Assembly: GCA_047833665.1 (NCBI GenBank)
Contig: CP181261.1
Span: 558,001-622,000 of the forward strand
Direction: 5' to 3'
DNA: 64,000 nucleotides
Source of the DNA: Caproicibacter sp047833665
GTDB taxonomy: Bacteria; Bacillota; Clostridia; Oscillospirales; Acutalibacteraceae
Part shown: positions 9,312-17,250 of the stretch, piece after piece
Position numbering within the stretch: the first letter of the stretch is position 1
How the letters are laid out: every line of letters starts with the position of its first letter
Position numbers and translations under genes: made by a program
Notes under the pieces: model-generated
Told to the model about the DNA's origin: nothing
Databases searched by the model: none
Seen by the model: the letters and a program-made list of their open reading frames with translations, nothing else

Positions 9312-10589
9312 TTGGACAAACTGTTACTTCGCGGTGCGAGACTGTTGGACCCCTCGAGTCATATGGATGAAACGGGGGACTTGCTGATTTGCGGGGATAA
9401 AATCGAGCATGTGGGCGGCACGCTGCATGAAACGGACGCGCGTGTCATCAATGCTGCGGGAATGGTTGCCGCACCGGGCCTGATTGATATGCATGTTCAT
9501 CTGCGCGACCCGGGATTTACCGAAAAAGAGGATGTGCTGTCCGGATGCCGAGCGGCGGCAGCCGGCGGTGTTACAAGTCTGCTTTGTATGCCGAATACAC
9601 GTCCTGCTTTGGATTGTGCGGAGGCGGTCAGTGCCGTATTACAAAAGGCAAAACAGGCTGACGCGCGTGTCTATGTTGCCGCCGCAATTACCAAAGGACT
9701 TTCCGGTGCGCAGGCGACCAATCTGCGGGAACTTAAAGAAGCCGGTGTTGTTGCGATTAGCGATGACGGACGCCCGGTGGAAAATTCCGCGCTGATGGCT
9801 GACGCTATGCATAAAGCGGAGCAGTTGGGGTTGTTTGTTACATCGCATTGTGAGGATTTGTCGCTTGCAGCGGGCGGAAAATTAAATGAGGGAAAAATTT
9901 CAAACTCTCTGAAGGTCAAAGGAATTCCCGCCGCCGCGGAGGACTGCGGCACCGCTAGGGAACTTGCTTTGGCGCAAGCCTACCATTTACCCGTGCATAT
10001 TTGCCACGTCAGCACAAAGACATCCGTTGCGATGATTCGGGACGCAAAACGCCGCGGCGTTCCCGTCACCTGCGAAACAGCGCCGCATTATTTTGCTCTC
10101 ACCGAACGTGAACTTTTGCGGCGTGATGCGGATTACCGCATGAATCCTCCGCTGCGCACAGAGGAGGACCGTCGGGCAGTTATCGAGGGTTTGCAAGATG
10201 GTACGATTGACGCAATCGCTACGGACCACGCGCCGCATACACCACAGGAAAAGGCAGATTTTCTGAATGCGCCCTGCGGCGTAGTCGGAATGGAAACCAG
10301 CTTAGCGGCGGGCATTACCTATCTGGTTGAGCCCGGGTTTCTCACGTTGTCAAAACTTATCACATTGATGTCCTGCAATCCGGCACGGCTGCTTAAAATA
10401 CCCGGAGGAACGCTGGCCCCCGGTTCGCCGGCGGACATTGTTTTATTTAACCCGGCGGAACACTGGACGGTAAACCCCGCAAAACTGCACGGAAAAAGCC
10501 GAAACGCAGTGTTCAAAGGCAGGGAACTGGTCGGTCGGGTGAAAACCACAATACTCGGCGGAAAAATTGTTTATCACAGCGAACTGTAA
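9312..10589 (+). CDS. pyrC: Dihydroorotase
   Basis: A 425-residue type-I dihydroorotase that cyclises carbamoyl aspartate to dihydroorotate in pyrimidine synthesis. Zinc ligands are seen in GLIDMHVHLRDPGF, HICHVSTKTS and ATDHAPHT; CETAPHYFAL and NPPLR are also typical. The start is TTG preceded by GGAGG. It leads the pyrC-F-K-D run. pyrB, pyrE and the carbamoyl phosphate synthase genes are not in the window, and I saw no PyrR-binding attenuator ahead of it. Confidence 0.96.
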   Translation: MDKLLLRGARLLDPSSHMDETGDLLICGDKIEHVGGTLHETDARVINAAGMVAAPGLIDMHVHLRDPGFTEKEDVLSGCRAAAAGGVTSLLCMPNTRPALDCAEAVSAVLQKAKQADARVYVAAAITKGLSGAQATNLRELKEAGVVAISDDGRPVENSALMADAMHKAEQLGLFVTSHCEDLSLAAGGKLNEGKISNSLKVKGIPAAAEDCGTARELALAQAYHLPVHICHVSTKTSVAMIRDAKRRGVPVTCETAPHYFALTERELLRRDADYRMNPPLRTEEDRRAVIEGLQDGTIDAIATDHAPHTPQEKADFLNAPCGVVGMETSLAAGITYLVEPGFLTLSKLITLMSCNPARLLKIPGGTLAPGSPADIVLFNPAEHWTVNPAKLHGKSRNAVFKGRELVGRVKTTILGGKIVYHSEL

Positions 10590-10600
10590 GGAGGAAAAAC

Positions 10601-11533
10601 ATGGCATTGGACCGACTGATAGAAGGCATCGTACAAAAGCAAAATCCAACGGTGGCCGGATTGGACCCAAAACTTGATTATATTCCGCAATTTATCAAAG
10701 AAGAAGTATTTTCTAAGTATGGAAAAACACTGGAAGGAGCCGCGGCAGCAATTTTGGAATTTAATAAGGGATTGATTGATGCGCTGTGCGGTATCGTTCC
10801 CGCAGTCAAACCGCAGTGCGCGTACTATGAGATGTATGGCTGGCAAGGCATGAAAGCTCTGCATGATACCATTACATATGCGAAGGAAAAAGGTTTGTTC
10901 GTTATTACAGACGGCAAGCGCAATGACATCGGAAGCACCATGCAGGCGTACGCTGCAGCACATTTGGGAAAAACCGACGTCGGCGGGGAAACGGTGCAGG
11001 CGTTCGGCGGTGATGCACTTACGGTTAACGGATATCTCGGTTCGGACGGGATTGTCCCGCTGCTTGAAGTCTGCAAGGCAGAGGACAAGGGGATTTTTGT
11101 GCTTGTTAAGACTTCCAATCCATCCTCCGATGAGCTGCAAAATCAGATTTTTGAGGGCGGCGAGCCCCTGTATGAGACAATGGGCCATTACTGCGAAACA
11201 TGGGGCGAAAATTTGCAGGGAAAATACGGCTATTCCGGCGTAGGTGCAGTGGTAGGGGCAACTTGGCCGGCACAGCTCGGCGAATTACGCGGCAAACTGA
11301 CGCATACCTTTTTCCTAGTGCCCGGCTACGGAGCACAGGGCGGCGGGGCTGACGACGTAGCCCCTGCGTTTGATCAACGCGGCCTTGGCGCGGTGGTTAA
11401 TGCTTCCCGCTCCATCATGTGCGCGTGGCAGGAACAAAATGCCCCGCAGGAAGACTACGCCAAAGCAGCCGCACGGGAAGCAGAGCATATGCGTGACGAA
11501 ATTCTGAAGAGAATCGGGAGAATTAGTCTATGA
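10601..11533 (+). CDS. pyrF: Orotidine 5'-phosphate decarboxylase (type 2 family)
   Basis: A 310-residue OMP decarboxylase of the longer type-2 subfamily. The active-site run is FVITDGKRNDIGST; GLDPKLDYIP is at the N terminus, LVKTSNPSSDELQ in the middle, and FFLVPGYGAQGGGADDV with VVNASRSIM at the C-terminal phosphate site. AAGGAGG precedes the ATG, 11 bp after pyrC, and its stop overlaps the ATG of pyrK by 4 nt. It forms UMP, the end product of the pathway. Confidence 0.96.
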   Translation: MALDRLIEGIVQKQNPTVAGLDPKLDYIPQFIKEEVFSKYGKTLEGAAAAILEFNKGLIDALCGIVPAVKPQCAYYEMYGWQGMKALHDTITYAKEKGLFVITDGKRNDIGSTMQAYAAAHLGKTDVGGETVQAFGGDALTVNGYLGSDGIVPLLEVCKAEDKGIFVLVKTSNPSSDELQNQIFEGGEPLYETMGHYCETWGENLQGKYGYSGVGAVVGATWPAQLGELRGKLTHTFFLVPGYGAQGGGADDVAPAFDQRGLGAVVNASRSIMCAWQEQNAPQEDYAKAAAREAEHMRDEILKRIGRISL

Positions 11534-12297
11534 AATCCTACGATACAGCGGATTGCACCGTTTTAAAAAATCGGCAAATTGCGCCCGGCTGTTTTGACCT
11601 GACTCTTTCCTGCCCCGAAATGGCACGGCGTGCGAAAGCAGGGCAATTTGCACAGTTCTTCGTGCCGGGTAAAACTCTGCGCCGCCCAATTTCTATTTGC
11701 GGCATTGAACCGAAAAAGGGGACTTTGAGATTTGTGTTTCAGATTCGCGGGGAAGGAACTAAATGGCTTTCTCAATTAAAATCAGGCGATTCTATTAATA
11801 TTCTCGGGCCGTTAGGAAACGGTTTTCCACAGGTCGATACATCGCGCAGGGTGCTGTTAGTCGGCGGAGGAATCGGTGTGCCGCCGCTTTTGCAGGCCGC
11901 AAAACCGTTTGGCAAAAATGCTGTGCTGGCCGCGGGGTTTCGAAACCGAGAAGCAATCATTCTAAAGGAAGATTTTGAGGCGTTCGGCTGTGAAACACAT
12001 ATTGCGACCGATGACGGTTCGTATGAGCATCGCGGTTTGGTTACGGATTTTATGAAGGGCCTTTCTTTTGATGTTGTCTTTGCCTGCGGGCCGAAACCAA
12101 TGCTGAAGGCGGTCTCAAAAATCGCAGCTGAGCGGAATGTGCCGTGCTATGTTTCTATGGAGGAACGCATGGCGTGCGGGGTAGGTGCCTGCCTCGGCTG
12201 TGCTGTCAAACTGCGGGGAGAAAACAGGCCGTACTACGGTCATGTATGTAAGGACGGACCCGTATTCGATGCGAAATTGATTGAGTGGGAGGAATGA
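11530..12297 (+). CDS. pyrK: Dihydroorotate dehydrogenase B, electron-transfer subunit
   Basis: A 255-residue ferredoxin-reductase-like protein that passes electrons from PyrD to NAD. The FAD site is in RRPISICGIEP, the NAD site in VGGGIGVPPLLQAA, and a 2Fe-2S cluster is expected from the cysteines of ACGVGACLGCAVKL and GHVCKDGPVF. It overlaps pyrF (ATGA) and runs into pyrD, which fits the heterotetrameric type-1B enzyme. Confidence 0.95.
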   Translation: MKSYDTADCTVLKNRQIAPGCFDLTLSCPEMARRAKAGQFAQFFVPGKTLRRPISICGIEPKKGTLRFVFQIRGEGTKWLSQLKSGDSINILGPLGNGFPQVDTSRRVLLVGGGIGVPPLLQAAKPFGKNAVLAAGFRNREAIILKEDFEAFGCETHIATDDGSYEHRGLVTDFMKGLSFDVVFACGPKPMLKAVSKIAAERNVPCYVSMEERMACGVGACLGCAVKLRGENRPYYGHVCKDGPVFDAKLIEWEE

Positions 12298-12299
12298 GC

Positions 12300-13211
12300 G
12301 TGGCAAATTTACAGGTTGATATCGCGGGTGTAGCGTTCAAGAATCCCCTCATTGCCGCTTCCGGCACATTTGGATTCGGACGGGAGTTTGCGGAATTTTA
12401 TCCCCTTTCCACCTTTGGAGGGATCTGTACCAAAGGGCTGACGTTGGAACCGCGTGACGGCAATCCGCCTCCGCGCATTGCGGAAACACCGGGAGGGATG
12501 CTCAATTCCGTCGGTCTGCAAAATCCGGGGGTGGAGCATTTCATTCGGGAAGATTTGCCGTGGCTTAGAAAACAGGGAACAGCGGTTATAGCAAATATTG
12601 CAGGAAACTCGACGGAAGATTATTGCAAAATGGCGGAGCGCCTGTCGGATACGCCGATTGATATGATTGAACTGAATATCTCTTGCCCGAATGTCAAACA
12701 GGGCGGGGCAGCGTTTGGAACATCGTGCCAAAGTGCGGCGGCGATTACGGCGGCTGTGCGAAAATACTGCAAAAAGCCGCTGATGGTAAAGCTTTCCCCG
12801 AATGTTGCGGATATCGGAGAAATTGCCGCGGCGGTTGAGGATGCCGGCGCAGATGCGATTTCCATGATAAATACGCTTACAGGTATGCGTATTGATATTC
12901 ATACGCGCCGCCCGATTTTAAAAAACAACACGGGAGGGCTTTCGGGCCCTGCGCTTTTACCGATAGCCCTGCGAATGGTTTGGCAGGCCAGTTCCCGTGT
13001 GAAAATCCCGATTGTCGGTCTCGGAGGTATTTCTTCTTGGCAGGATGCCGTGGAGATGCTGCTGGCGGGTGCAGCCGCTGTGCAAATCGGCACGGTGTTT
13101 TTTTCCGACCCGTACGCGCCGATTAAAATCCTAAAAGGATTGGAAGATTTCATGGATGAAAATTCTGTTTCATCAATTTCAGAGTTGACGGGAAAAATGC
13201 AGCCTTGGTGA
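12300..13211 (+). CDS. pyrD: Dihydroorotate dehydrogenase B, catalytic subunit
   Basis: About 303 residues, an FMN TIM barrel oxidising dihydroorotate to orotate. KNPLIAASGTFGFGREF starts the barrel; ELNISCPNVKQGG holds the class-1 active-site Cys region; MVKLSPNV, NTLTGMRID, GLSGPALLPIALR and IVGLGGISSWQDAVEML follow. GTG 12300 is preferred because GGGAGG (12287-12292) sits 7 nt before it; the in-frame ATG at 12294 is too close to that SD. It partners with PyrK. Confidence 0.95.
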   Translation: MANLQVDIAGVAFKNPLIAASGTFGFGREFAEFYPLSTFGGICTKGLTLEPRDGNPPPRIAETPGGMLNSVGLQNPGVEHFIREDLPWLRKQGTAVIANIAGNSTEDYCKMAERLSDTPIDMIELNISCPNVKQGGAAFGTSCQSAAAITAAVRKYCKKPLMVKLSPNVADIGEIAAAVEDAGADAISMINTLTGMRIDIHTRRPILKNNTGGLSGPALLPIALRMVWQASSRVKIPIVGLGGISSWQDAVEMLLAGAAAVQIGTVFFSDPYAPIKILKGLEDFMDENSVSSISELTGKMQPW

Positions 13212-13337
13212 AAGTTGTTCCTGCCTGCGTGTTCAGTGCAACCGGCACGGCGATTGTGAAGAATGCAGAAAACATCACCGAAAATTAAAAAATCCGTCAC
13301 ACTGTGAACAAAAACAGAAATCGGAGGGAAAAAGGAA

Positions 13338-14012
13338 TTGACAAGACTAATTTTTGTCCGCCACTGCGAGGCGGAAGGGAATACAAAAGGAGTTCTTCAG
13401 GGACGCACAGACAGCGACATCAGCGGCAACGGCGCAGCACAATTGGAGCTTGTTTCCATGCGTTTGCGCAATGAGCCGTTTGCGGCCATTTATTCCAGCC
13501 CACTTCGCCGAGCTTATAAAACCGCGCAGGCGATTAATCAATACCACAATCTTACCATTCAAGTTAACCCGCGCCTGTCGGAAATTGATGTGGGCGTGTG
13601 GGAAGGACGAAGTTGGGAGGAAATTGCACAGGAAAACTCTGAAATGCTGAAAATTTGGAATGAATCTCCCGGTTCGTTTCGGGCGGAAGGCGGCGAGTCC
13701 ATGAGAGAGGTCTATGAGCGCGTCTGGAGTGCCGCACAGGATATTGTTCGGGCAAATGAAGGCAAAACTGTTTGTGTCGTTTCCCACGGTTGTGCGATTA
13801 GAAACTTCCTTTGTCACGCCAAAGGCTGGCCGGTTGACCGTATTGGAGAAATCGATTGGTGCGATAATACAGCCGTCAGTGTGGTAGATTTTGATGAAAA
13901 AATGCAGGCGCATATCATTACCATGAATGACGCATCGCATATACCGCCGGAGCTGTCTGTTTACCGCAGAAGAGGAGTGAACCTTTCCAACCCTGAGGGG
14001 GTCGCGCCGTGA
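13338..14012 (+). CDS. Histidine phosphatase family protein (phosphoglycerate mutase-like)
   Basis: A 224-residue branch-1 histidine phosphatase. The catalytic RHG-type box reads FVRHCEAEGNT with His at about residue 8, so the usual Gly after His is Cys here. SSPLRRAYKTAQAI and the second catalytic His in VVSHGCAIRNFL are intact. Substrate cannot be told; alpha-ribazole phosphatase and general sugar-phosphate phosphatases share this fold. TTG start with GGAGGG. The stop overlaps the GTG of ruvX by 4 nt. Confidence 0.85.
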   Translation: MTRLIFVRHCEAEGNTKGVLQGRTDSDISGNGAAQLELVSMRLRNEPFAAIYSSPLRRAYKTAQAINQYHNLTIQVNPRLSEIDVGVWEGRSWEEIAQENSEMLKIWNESPGSFRAEGGESMREVYERVWSAAQDIVRANEGKTVCVVSHGCAIRNFLCHAKGWPVDRIGEIDWCDNTAVSVVDFDEKMQAHIITMNDASHIPPELSVYRRRGVNLSNPEGVAP

Positions 14013-14446
14013 AAATTCTTGCGGTTGATTTAGGAAAAGCCCGCACCGGACTTGCCATCTGCGATGAAGACGAGGTGCTCGCATCGCCTGTCCGCGTGAT
14101 TTCGGAGCGCAATTGGGATCGTTTAACCTCAATGATCGTTCAAGAGGCAAAAACTCTTTCTGCAAAACAGATTGTTGTAGGTTTGCCGCGCAATATGGAT
14201 GGTTCGGAAGGTGAAAGTGCCCAAAACGCACGCGCGTTTGCTGAGCAGTTGAAAGCGCTGACTTCGATTTCGATTGTTCTGTGGGATGAACGCGGCACGA
14301 CGATTATCGCACATGAATATTTAAACGATACGGATACGCGCGGAAAGAAACGAAAAGCGGTGATTGATGCCGTGGCGGCGACGGTTATTCTGCAGGATTA
14401 TCTGAGCTTTCGGAAAAATACGCAAAAAAACGGAAGGCTTTCTTAA
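14009..14446 (+). CDS. ruvX: Putative pre-16S rRNA nuclease / Holliday junction resolvase-like protein (YqgF/RuvX)
   Basis: A 145-residue RNase-H-fold protein. Acidic catalytic residues lie in LAVDLGKARTGLAI, near LWDERGTT, and in the C-terminal VIDAVAATVILQ; VVGLPRNMDGSEG is the other signature. The family processes the 16S rRNA 5' end in E. coli. The gene starts with GTG and overlaps the phosphatase gene. A DUF1292 gene often accompanies ruvX in Firmicutes and one lies 1.7 kb away on the other strand. Confidence 0.9.
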   Translation: MKILAVDLGKARTGLAICDEDEVLASPVRVISERNWDRLTSMIVQEAKTLSAKQIVVGLPRNMDGSEGESAQNARAFAEQLKALTSISIVLWDERGTTIIAHEYLNDTDTRGKKRKAVIDAVAATVILQDYLSFRKNTQKNGRLS

Positions 14447-14482
14447 CCCTGCAAACAGGGGAGGAGACCTTCCGCTTTTATT
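14431..14482 (+). terminator. Terminator of the pyr-ruvX transcript
   Basis: A stem of CGGAAGG (14431-14437) with CCTTCCG (14468-14474), plus an inner CCCTG/CAGGG stem (14448-14452 with 14456-14460), followed by a T-rich tail. The 5' arm overlaps the last codons of ruvX. Confidence 0.75.
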
Positions 14483-14547
14483 TTATCTGTATGGTGTTGC
14501 AACTGCAACTATTAAACATGCGGCAGAATCAAAGATTATTCTTCTTT

Positions 14548-15423
14548 TCATTCTCGATTTTGTCCTAGGTAAAACAGTGCAACGGTTCCGGTTCCTGTAT
14601 GCGCACCGATAACCGGTCCGATCGGTGCTGTTTCAATTTGCTTGACGCCAAGGCGCTTTTTGATTTCCTGCGCCACGTACTCACAGTCTTCCTGAGCATC
14701 GCTGTGGCTGATAAAAATCATCTGTTTGTCCGGGTTAATACAAGACTTTTCCATATGGCGTATCAGTGCCTCCAGCGACTGTCTGCGCCCGCGGACTTTA
14801 TCCATCAAAATGATATGGCCTTCGTTGTCAAAATGCAGCACAGGTTTAATGCCAAGCATCGTGCCAACCAGAGCGGAGGCACCTGAAATGCGTCCGCCGC
14901 GCTTTAAATGGTTAAGGTCATCCACCGTAAACCAGTGATGCAACCGGTTTCGATTCTGCTCCACCCATTCTTTTACTTCGTCAATGGAAGCACCATTTTT
15001 CTTCATCATAGCGGCATGGTATACCAGCAGCCCCTCTCCCATGGAGGCGGCTAGTGTATCTACGGCATAGATTTTGCGCTCAGGGTATTTTTCCGCAAGA
15101 TCTCTTGCTACAATTACCGAATTATTATATGTACCGCTCAACCCGGAGGAAAATCCGAGATAGAGTACATCCTGTCCGGCGGCAAGGAAAGGCTCAAAAG
15201 TTTCCGTAAAGGTCGCAATGCTAATCTGATTTGTGGTGGAAAACTCCCCGGCGGCAATTCTGCGGTAAAATTCTTTATAAGATAAATCCCGCTCGTCCGG
15301 ATAGTCGAGCAAGGAACTATTGCCAATGGTAAAGTTCATGGGGATGACGGTGACATCCAATTTGTCCACTTGCTCTTGCGTTAAATCTGTAGTGGAATCT
15401 GTTATGATTCTATAATCGCTCAT
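14548..15423 (-). CDS. DegV family fatty-acid-binding protein
   Basis: A 291-residue DegV protein. N-terminal YRIITDSTTDLTQEQ and DVTVIPMNF, then NQISIATFTETFEP, YLGFSSGLSGTYNN, HHWFTVDDLNHLKRGGRIS and PVIGAHTGTGTVALF match the family throughout. DegV (FakB-type) proteins bind fatty acids; FakB presents them to the kinase FakA, whose gene is not in the window. AAAGGAG precedes the ATG. A second DegV gene is at 19564-20436. Confidence 0.92.
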   Translation of the reverse strand: MSDYRIITDSTTDLTQEQVDKLDVTVIPMNFTIGNSSLLDYPDERDLSYKEFYRRIAAGEFSTTNQISIATFTETFEPFLAAGQDVLYLGFSSGLSGTYNNSVIVARDLAEKYPERKIYAVDTLAASMGEGLLVYHAAMMKKNGASIDEVKEWVEQNRNRLHHWFTVDDLNHLKRGGRISGASALVGTMLGIKPVLHFDNEGHIILMDKVRGRRQSLEALIRHMEKSCINPDKQMIFISHSDAQEDCEYVAQEIKKRLGVKQIETAPIGPVIGAHTGTGTVALFYLGQNRE

Positions 15424-15530
15424 GCAATAGGAACTCCTTTCAAGGGCTTAGGTCGTTCTTACTTGTAATTTCTGAAGTTATTATATCGTTATTTACCAAA
15501 TTTGTCCATATAACGAAAATTTTGCTAAAA

Positions 15531-15760
15531 GAAAAAGCCCCTGCACACAGGGACAATCAACTAAATATATAAAAGCCCTGCCTGGCCGTATAGTGCTGAG
15601 AATAACCTGCCACTCGCAGCAGGTGGGTGCCCGCCCAACGGCTTCGTACTCCCTTCGTCCGGCCAAAGGCCGGGAGGTCTGAAGTCCACCGCCGGAGCCA
15701 AAGCTCCCTATTTAATGTTGTAGGGTTATTTCTGCACATCGTCCGCGCACCAGGCAGGAT
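15531..15760 (-). ncRNA. ssrS: Probable 6S RNA
   Basis: A minus-strand segment of about 200-230 nt that folds into one long interrupted hairpin. The closing stem pairs CCTGCCTGG near the 5' end (15758-15750) with CCAGGCAGG near 15585-15577. Inside it, AATAACC pairs with GGTTATT and GTGC with GCAC, leaving a central bubble; the GC-rich terminal arm includes CCGGCCAAAGGCCGG. A CCCTG-TGTG-CAGGG hairpin with a T-run (15552-15531) ends it, and a promoter sits just upstream. Shape, size and the GAAATAACCCTACAA segment fit Firmicute 6S RNA, which binds RNA polymerase. Not confirmed with a covariance model. Confidence 0.7.
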
Positions 15761-15764
15761 GCAA

Positions 15765-15793
15765 ACTGTAAACGGTCAACAATTAATCTTCAA
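15765..15793 (-). promoter_or_regulatory. Promoter of the probable 6S RNA
   Basis: On the minus strand, TTGAAG (15793-15788), a 17-bp spacer and TACAGT (15770-15765), placing the start near 15760. It overlaps the last few codons of the DUF1292 gene. Confidence 0.55.
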
Positions 15794-16124
15794 TATTATC
15801 TTCATCGTCCGGCAAGCTGTCCTCTGCATCTTCATATTCGTCCCCGTACAGCTCTTCAAAACGGCTTTCAAATTGTTCTGCAAGTTGATCGAGCAGGGCC
15901 TGATCTTCTACCTCCACCATCCTCGGCTCGCCGTTTTCCTCTATTGATTCAAAAATATAGTAGGTTCCCTCTGCATCAACTATTTCCTGCGGATCGCTGA
16001 AAACTGGAAGCAGGGCGTAATAACATCCGTTATCATTGTCAATTACATCTAAAACTTCAAAATTGTGCTCATTGCCTTCATCGTCCACAAGGGTTAAAAT
16101 ATCGGGGCCGAATGCGTCTTGCAT
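15783..16124 (-). CDS. DUF1292 domain protein (YrzB-like)
   Basis: A 113-residue, very acidic protein. DILTLVDDEGNEHNFEVLD, then YYALLPV and YYIFESIEENGEPRMVEVED form the DUF1292 domain (about residues 8-80); the tail is rich in Asp and Glu. The function is unknown. In many Firmicutes this gene sits beside ruvX, as it nearly does here. AGGAGAGG lies upstream of the ATG. Its 3' end contains the promoter of the downstream small RNA. Confidence 0.88.
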   Translation of the reverse strand: MQDAFGPDILTLVDDEGNEHNFEVLDVIDNDNGCYYALLPVFSDPQEIVDAEGTYYIFESIEENGEPRMVEVEDQALLDQLAEQFESRFEELYGDEYEDAEDSLPDDEDNIED

Positions 16125-16261
16125 CAGGAACCTCTCCTTCGATTCAATTTTGGGTTGTTTTCCGGTTGACTATATTTTACGCTGTAAGCGCAAACAAGTC
16201 AACAGGAAATTTATACGCCATAAAATTATACATAAAATTTATAAAAAATCTAAAAAATATA

Positions 16262-16290
16262 TTGACATTTTACATGAAAAAGCATATAAT
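16262..16290 (+). promoter_or_regulatory. Strong orphan sigma-A promoter
   Basis: Consensus TTGACA (16262-16267), 17-bp spacer, TATAAT (16285-16290). No recognisable gene follows for over 500 bp; see the next entry. Confidence 0.85.
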
Positions 16291-16296
16291 GTAACC

Positions 16297-16815
16297 GTAA
16301 AGAAAAGGAACCGCAAAAAACGATGATACATTTTCAGCTTAAGCTTTCTAGTAAAATGGGAAAAACAAAAACGCGCATCGTTTAAGAAGCGGACTTTTCT
16401 GAAAAGGAAGGGAGTGAGTCCAATGGGCAGGGAAGAGAGTCAGCAGACAATATGGCCGATGTTCGTTGGACGGCGGCCTCTTTCGTGAAGAAAGGAATGA
16501 TACAAAAGAGGTCTGTGAAAAGAAAGAGTTTTCATACAGCACACACACCGCTTCTTTGTAATCCGTAAAAGCTGATTCCGGCTTCGAAATGAAGCAATTG
16601 ATAAATAGTGTAAAGAGAGCTGTTTTGAGATGAAAAAAGCGCGTGTGAACATGTCGGAAAAATGAAAATAAATGGTGATTCCAATGTATTGATTTTGGGG
16701 AGTTTTTATAGGCGAATCGGTTTCTGGTGAACCGATTTTGCCGCAGAATGAACATTGTAGGGGCTTTGGCGATGATTCGCTAAAGCTCTTATTTGGTTCT
16801 TTTTTCATTTTGCCC
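16297..16815 (+). other. Unassigned, probably transcribed and structured region
   Basis: About 520 nt between a consensus promoter and a terminator-like hairpin, with no recognised gene. Self-complementary pieces include AACGATG (16319-16325) with CATCGTT (16376-16382), CATTTT with AAAATG inside it, GGACT/AGTCC, GGCCG/CGGCC, a strong AATCGGTT/AACCGATT hairpin near 16714-16737, and GCTTTGGCGA/TCGCTAAAGC near 16764-16787 followed by a T-run at 16798-16804. A 21-codon ORF starts at 16422 behind GGGAG. I could not match it to a riboswitch, tmRNA, SRP or RNase P RNA. A non-coding RNA or a long leader is possible; a decayed region cannot be excluded. Confidence 0.4.
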
Positions 16816-16853
16816 ATGTTTTTGAAAATGATTCACATACCACACAGAATATC

Positions 16854-16882
16854 TTGACAAATTGTGTTGAGTGGACTATAGT
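16854..16882 (+). promoter_or_regulatory. Promoter of the BASS transporter T-box leader
   Basis: TTGACA (16854-16859), 17-bp spacer, TATAGT (16877-16882), immediately before the T-box leader. Confidence 0.9.
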
Positions 16883-16888
16883 AATAAA

Positions 16889-17176
16889 AAAACACAGATA
16901 GACAAATGCGATGATTGGGAAAAGTAGCGCGCTTTTTCGTGAAAGAGAATTGCCGGTTGGTGCGAGGCATGGCGAAGTCCGCGTGAAACATCACCCATGA
17001 GCATTCATCTGAAGAGCTTTGAAAAAGCTTGTGTAGGAGCGAACGGTTGGCAGCCGTTATCTTGCCGGGCATTGATACATGATGCCTAAAGAGCGGTCGC
17101 TTGGAATGGGCGGCAATAAGAGTGGTACCGCAGAAGCTTTAGGGCTTTTGTCTCTTTGGAGACAAAAGCCTTTTTT
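16889..17176 (+). promoter_or_regulatory. T-box leader, apparent Ile specifier (AUC)
   Basis: A full T-box leader. Stem I carries GAAAAGTAG, AAAGAGAATTGCCGG and GGTTGGTGCGAGG. The specifier-loop pattern GTGAAAC-ATC-ACCCATGAGC puts the specifier at ATC, 16990-16992, followed by the usual purine. The T-box AGAGTGGTACCGCAG is at 17119-17133; its UGGU bulge would pair with ACCA, matching the A73 discriminator of tRNA-Ile. A 12-bp terminator stem (17143-17154 with 17159-17170) and TTTTTT follow. The leader ends 74 bp before the transporter start, so uncharged tRNA-Ile should raise its expression. Confidence 0.9.
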
Positions 17177-17250
17177 GTACTTGCGCCACAATTTCCACCG
17201 GTCATGCGCAGCTGTCTGATGTGTTCAAATTTTTTTGGGAGGGAAGAAAA

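Noticed and set aside
16440..16817. A 125-codon minus-strand frame with a ClpX-like CSFCGK segment near its N terminus.
   Set aside because: No Shine-Dalgarno, only one Cys pair, no further similarity after the motif, and it lies antisense to the structured transcribed region.
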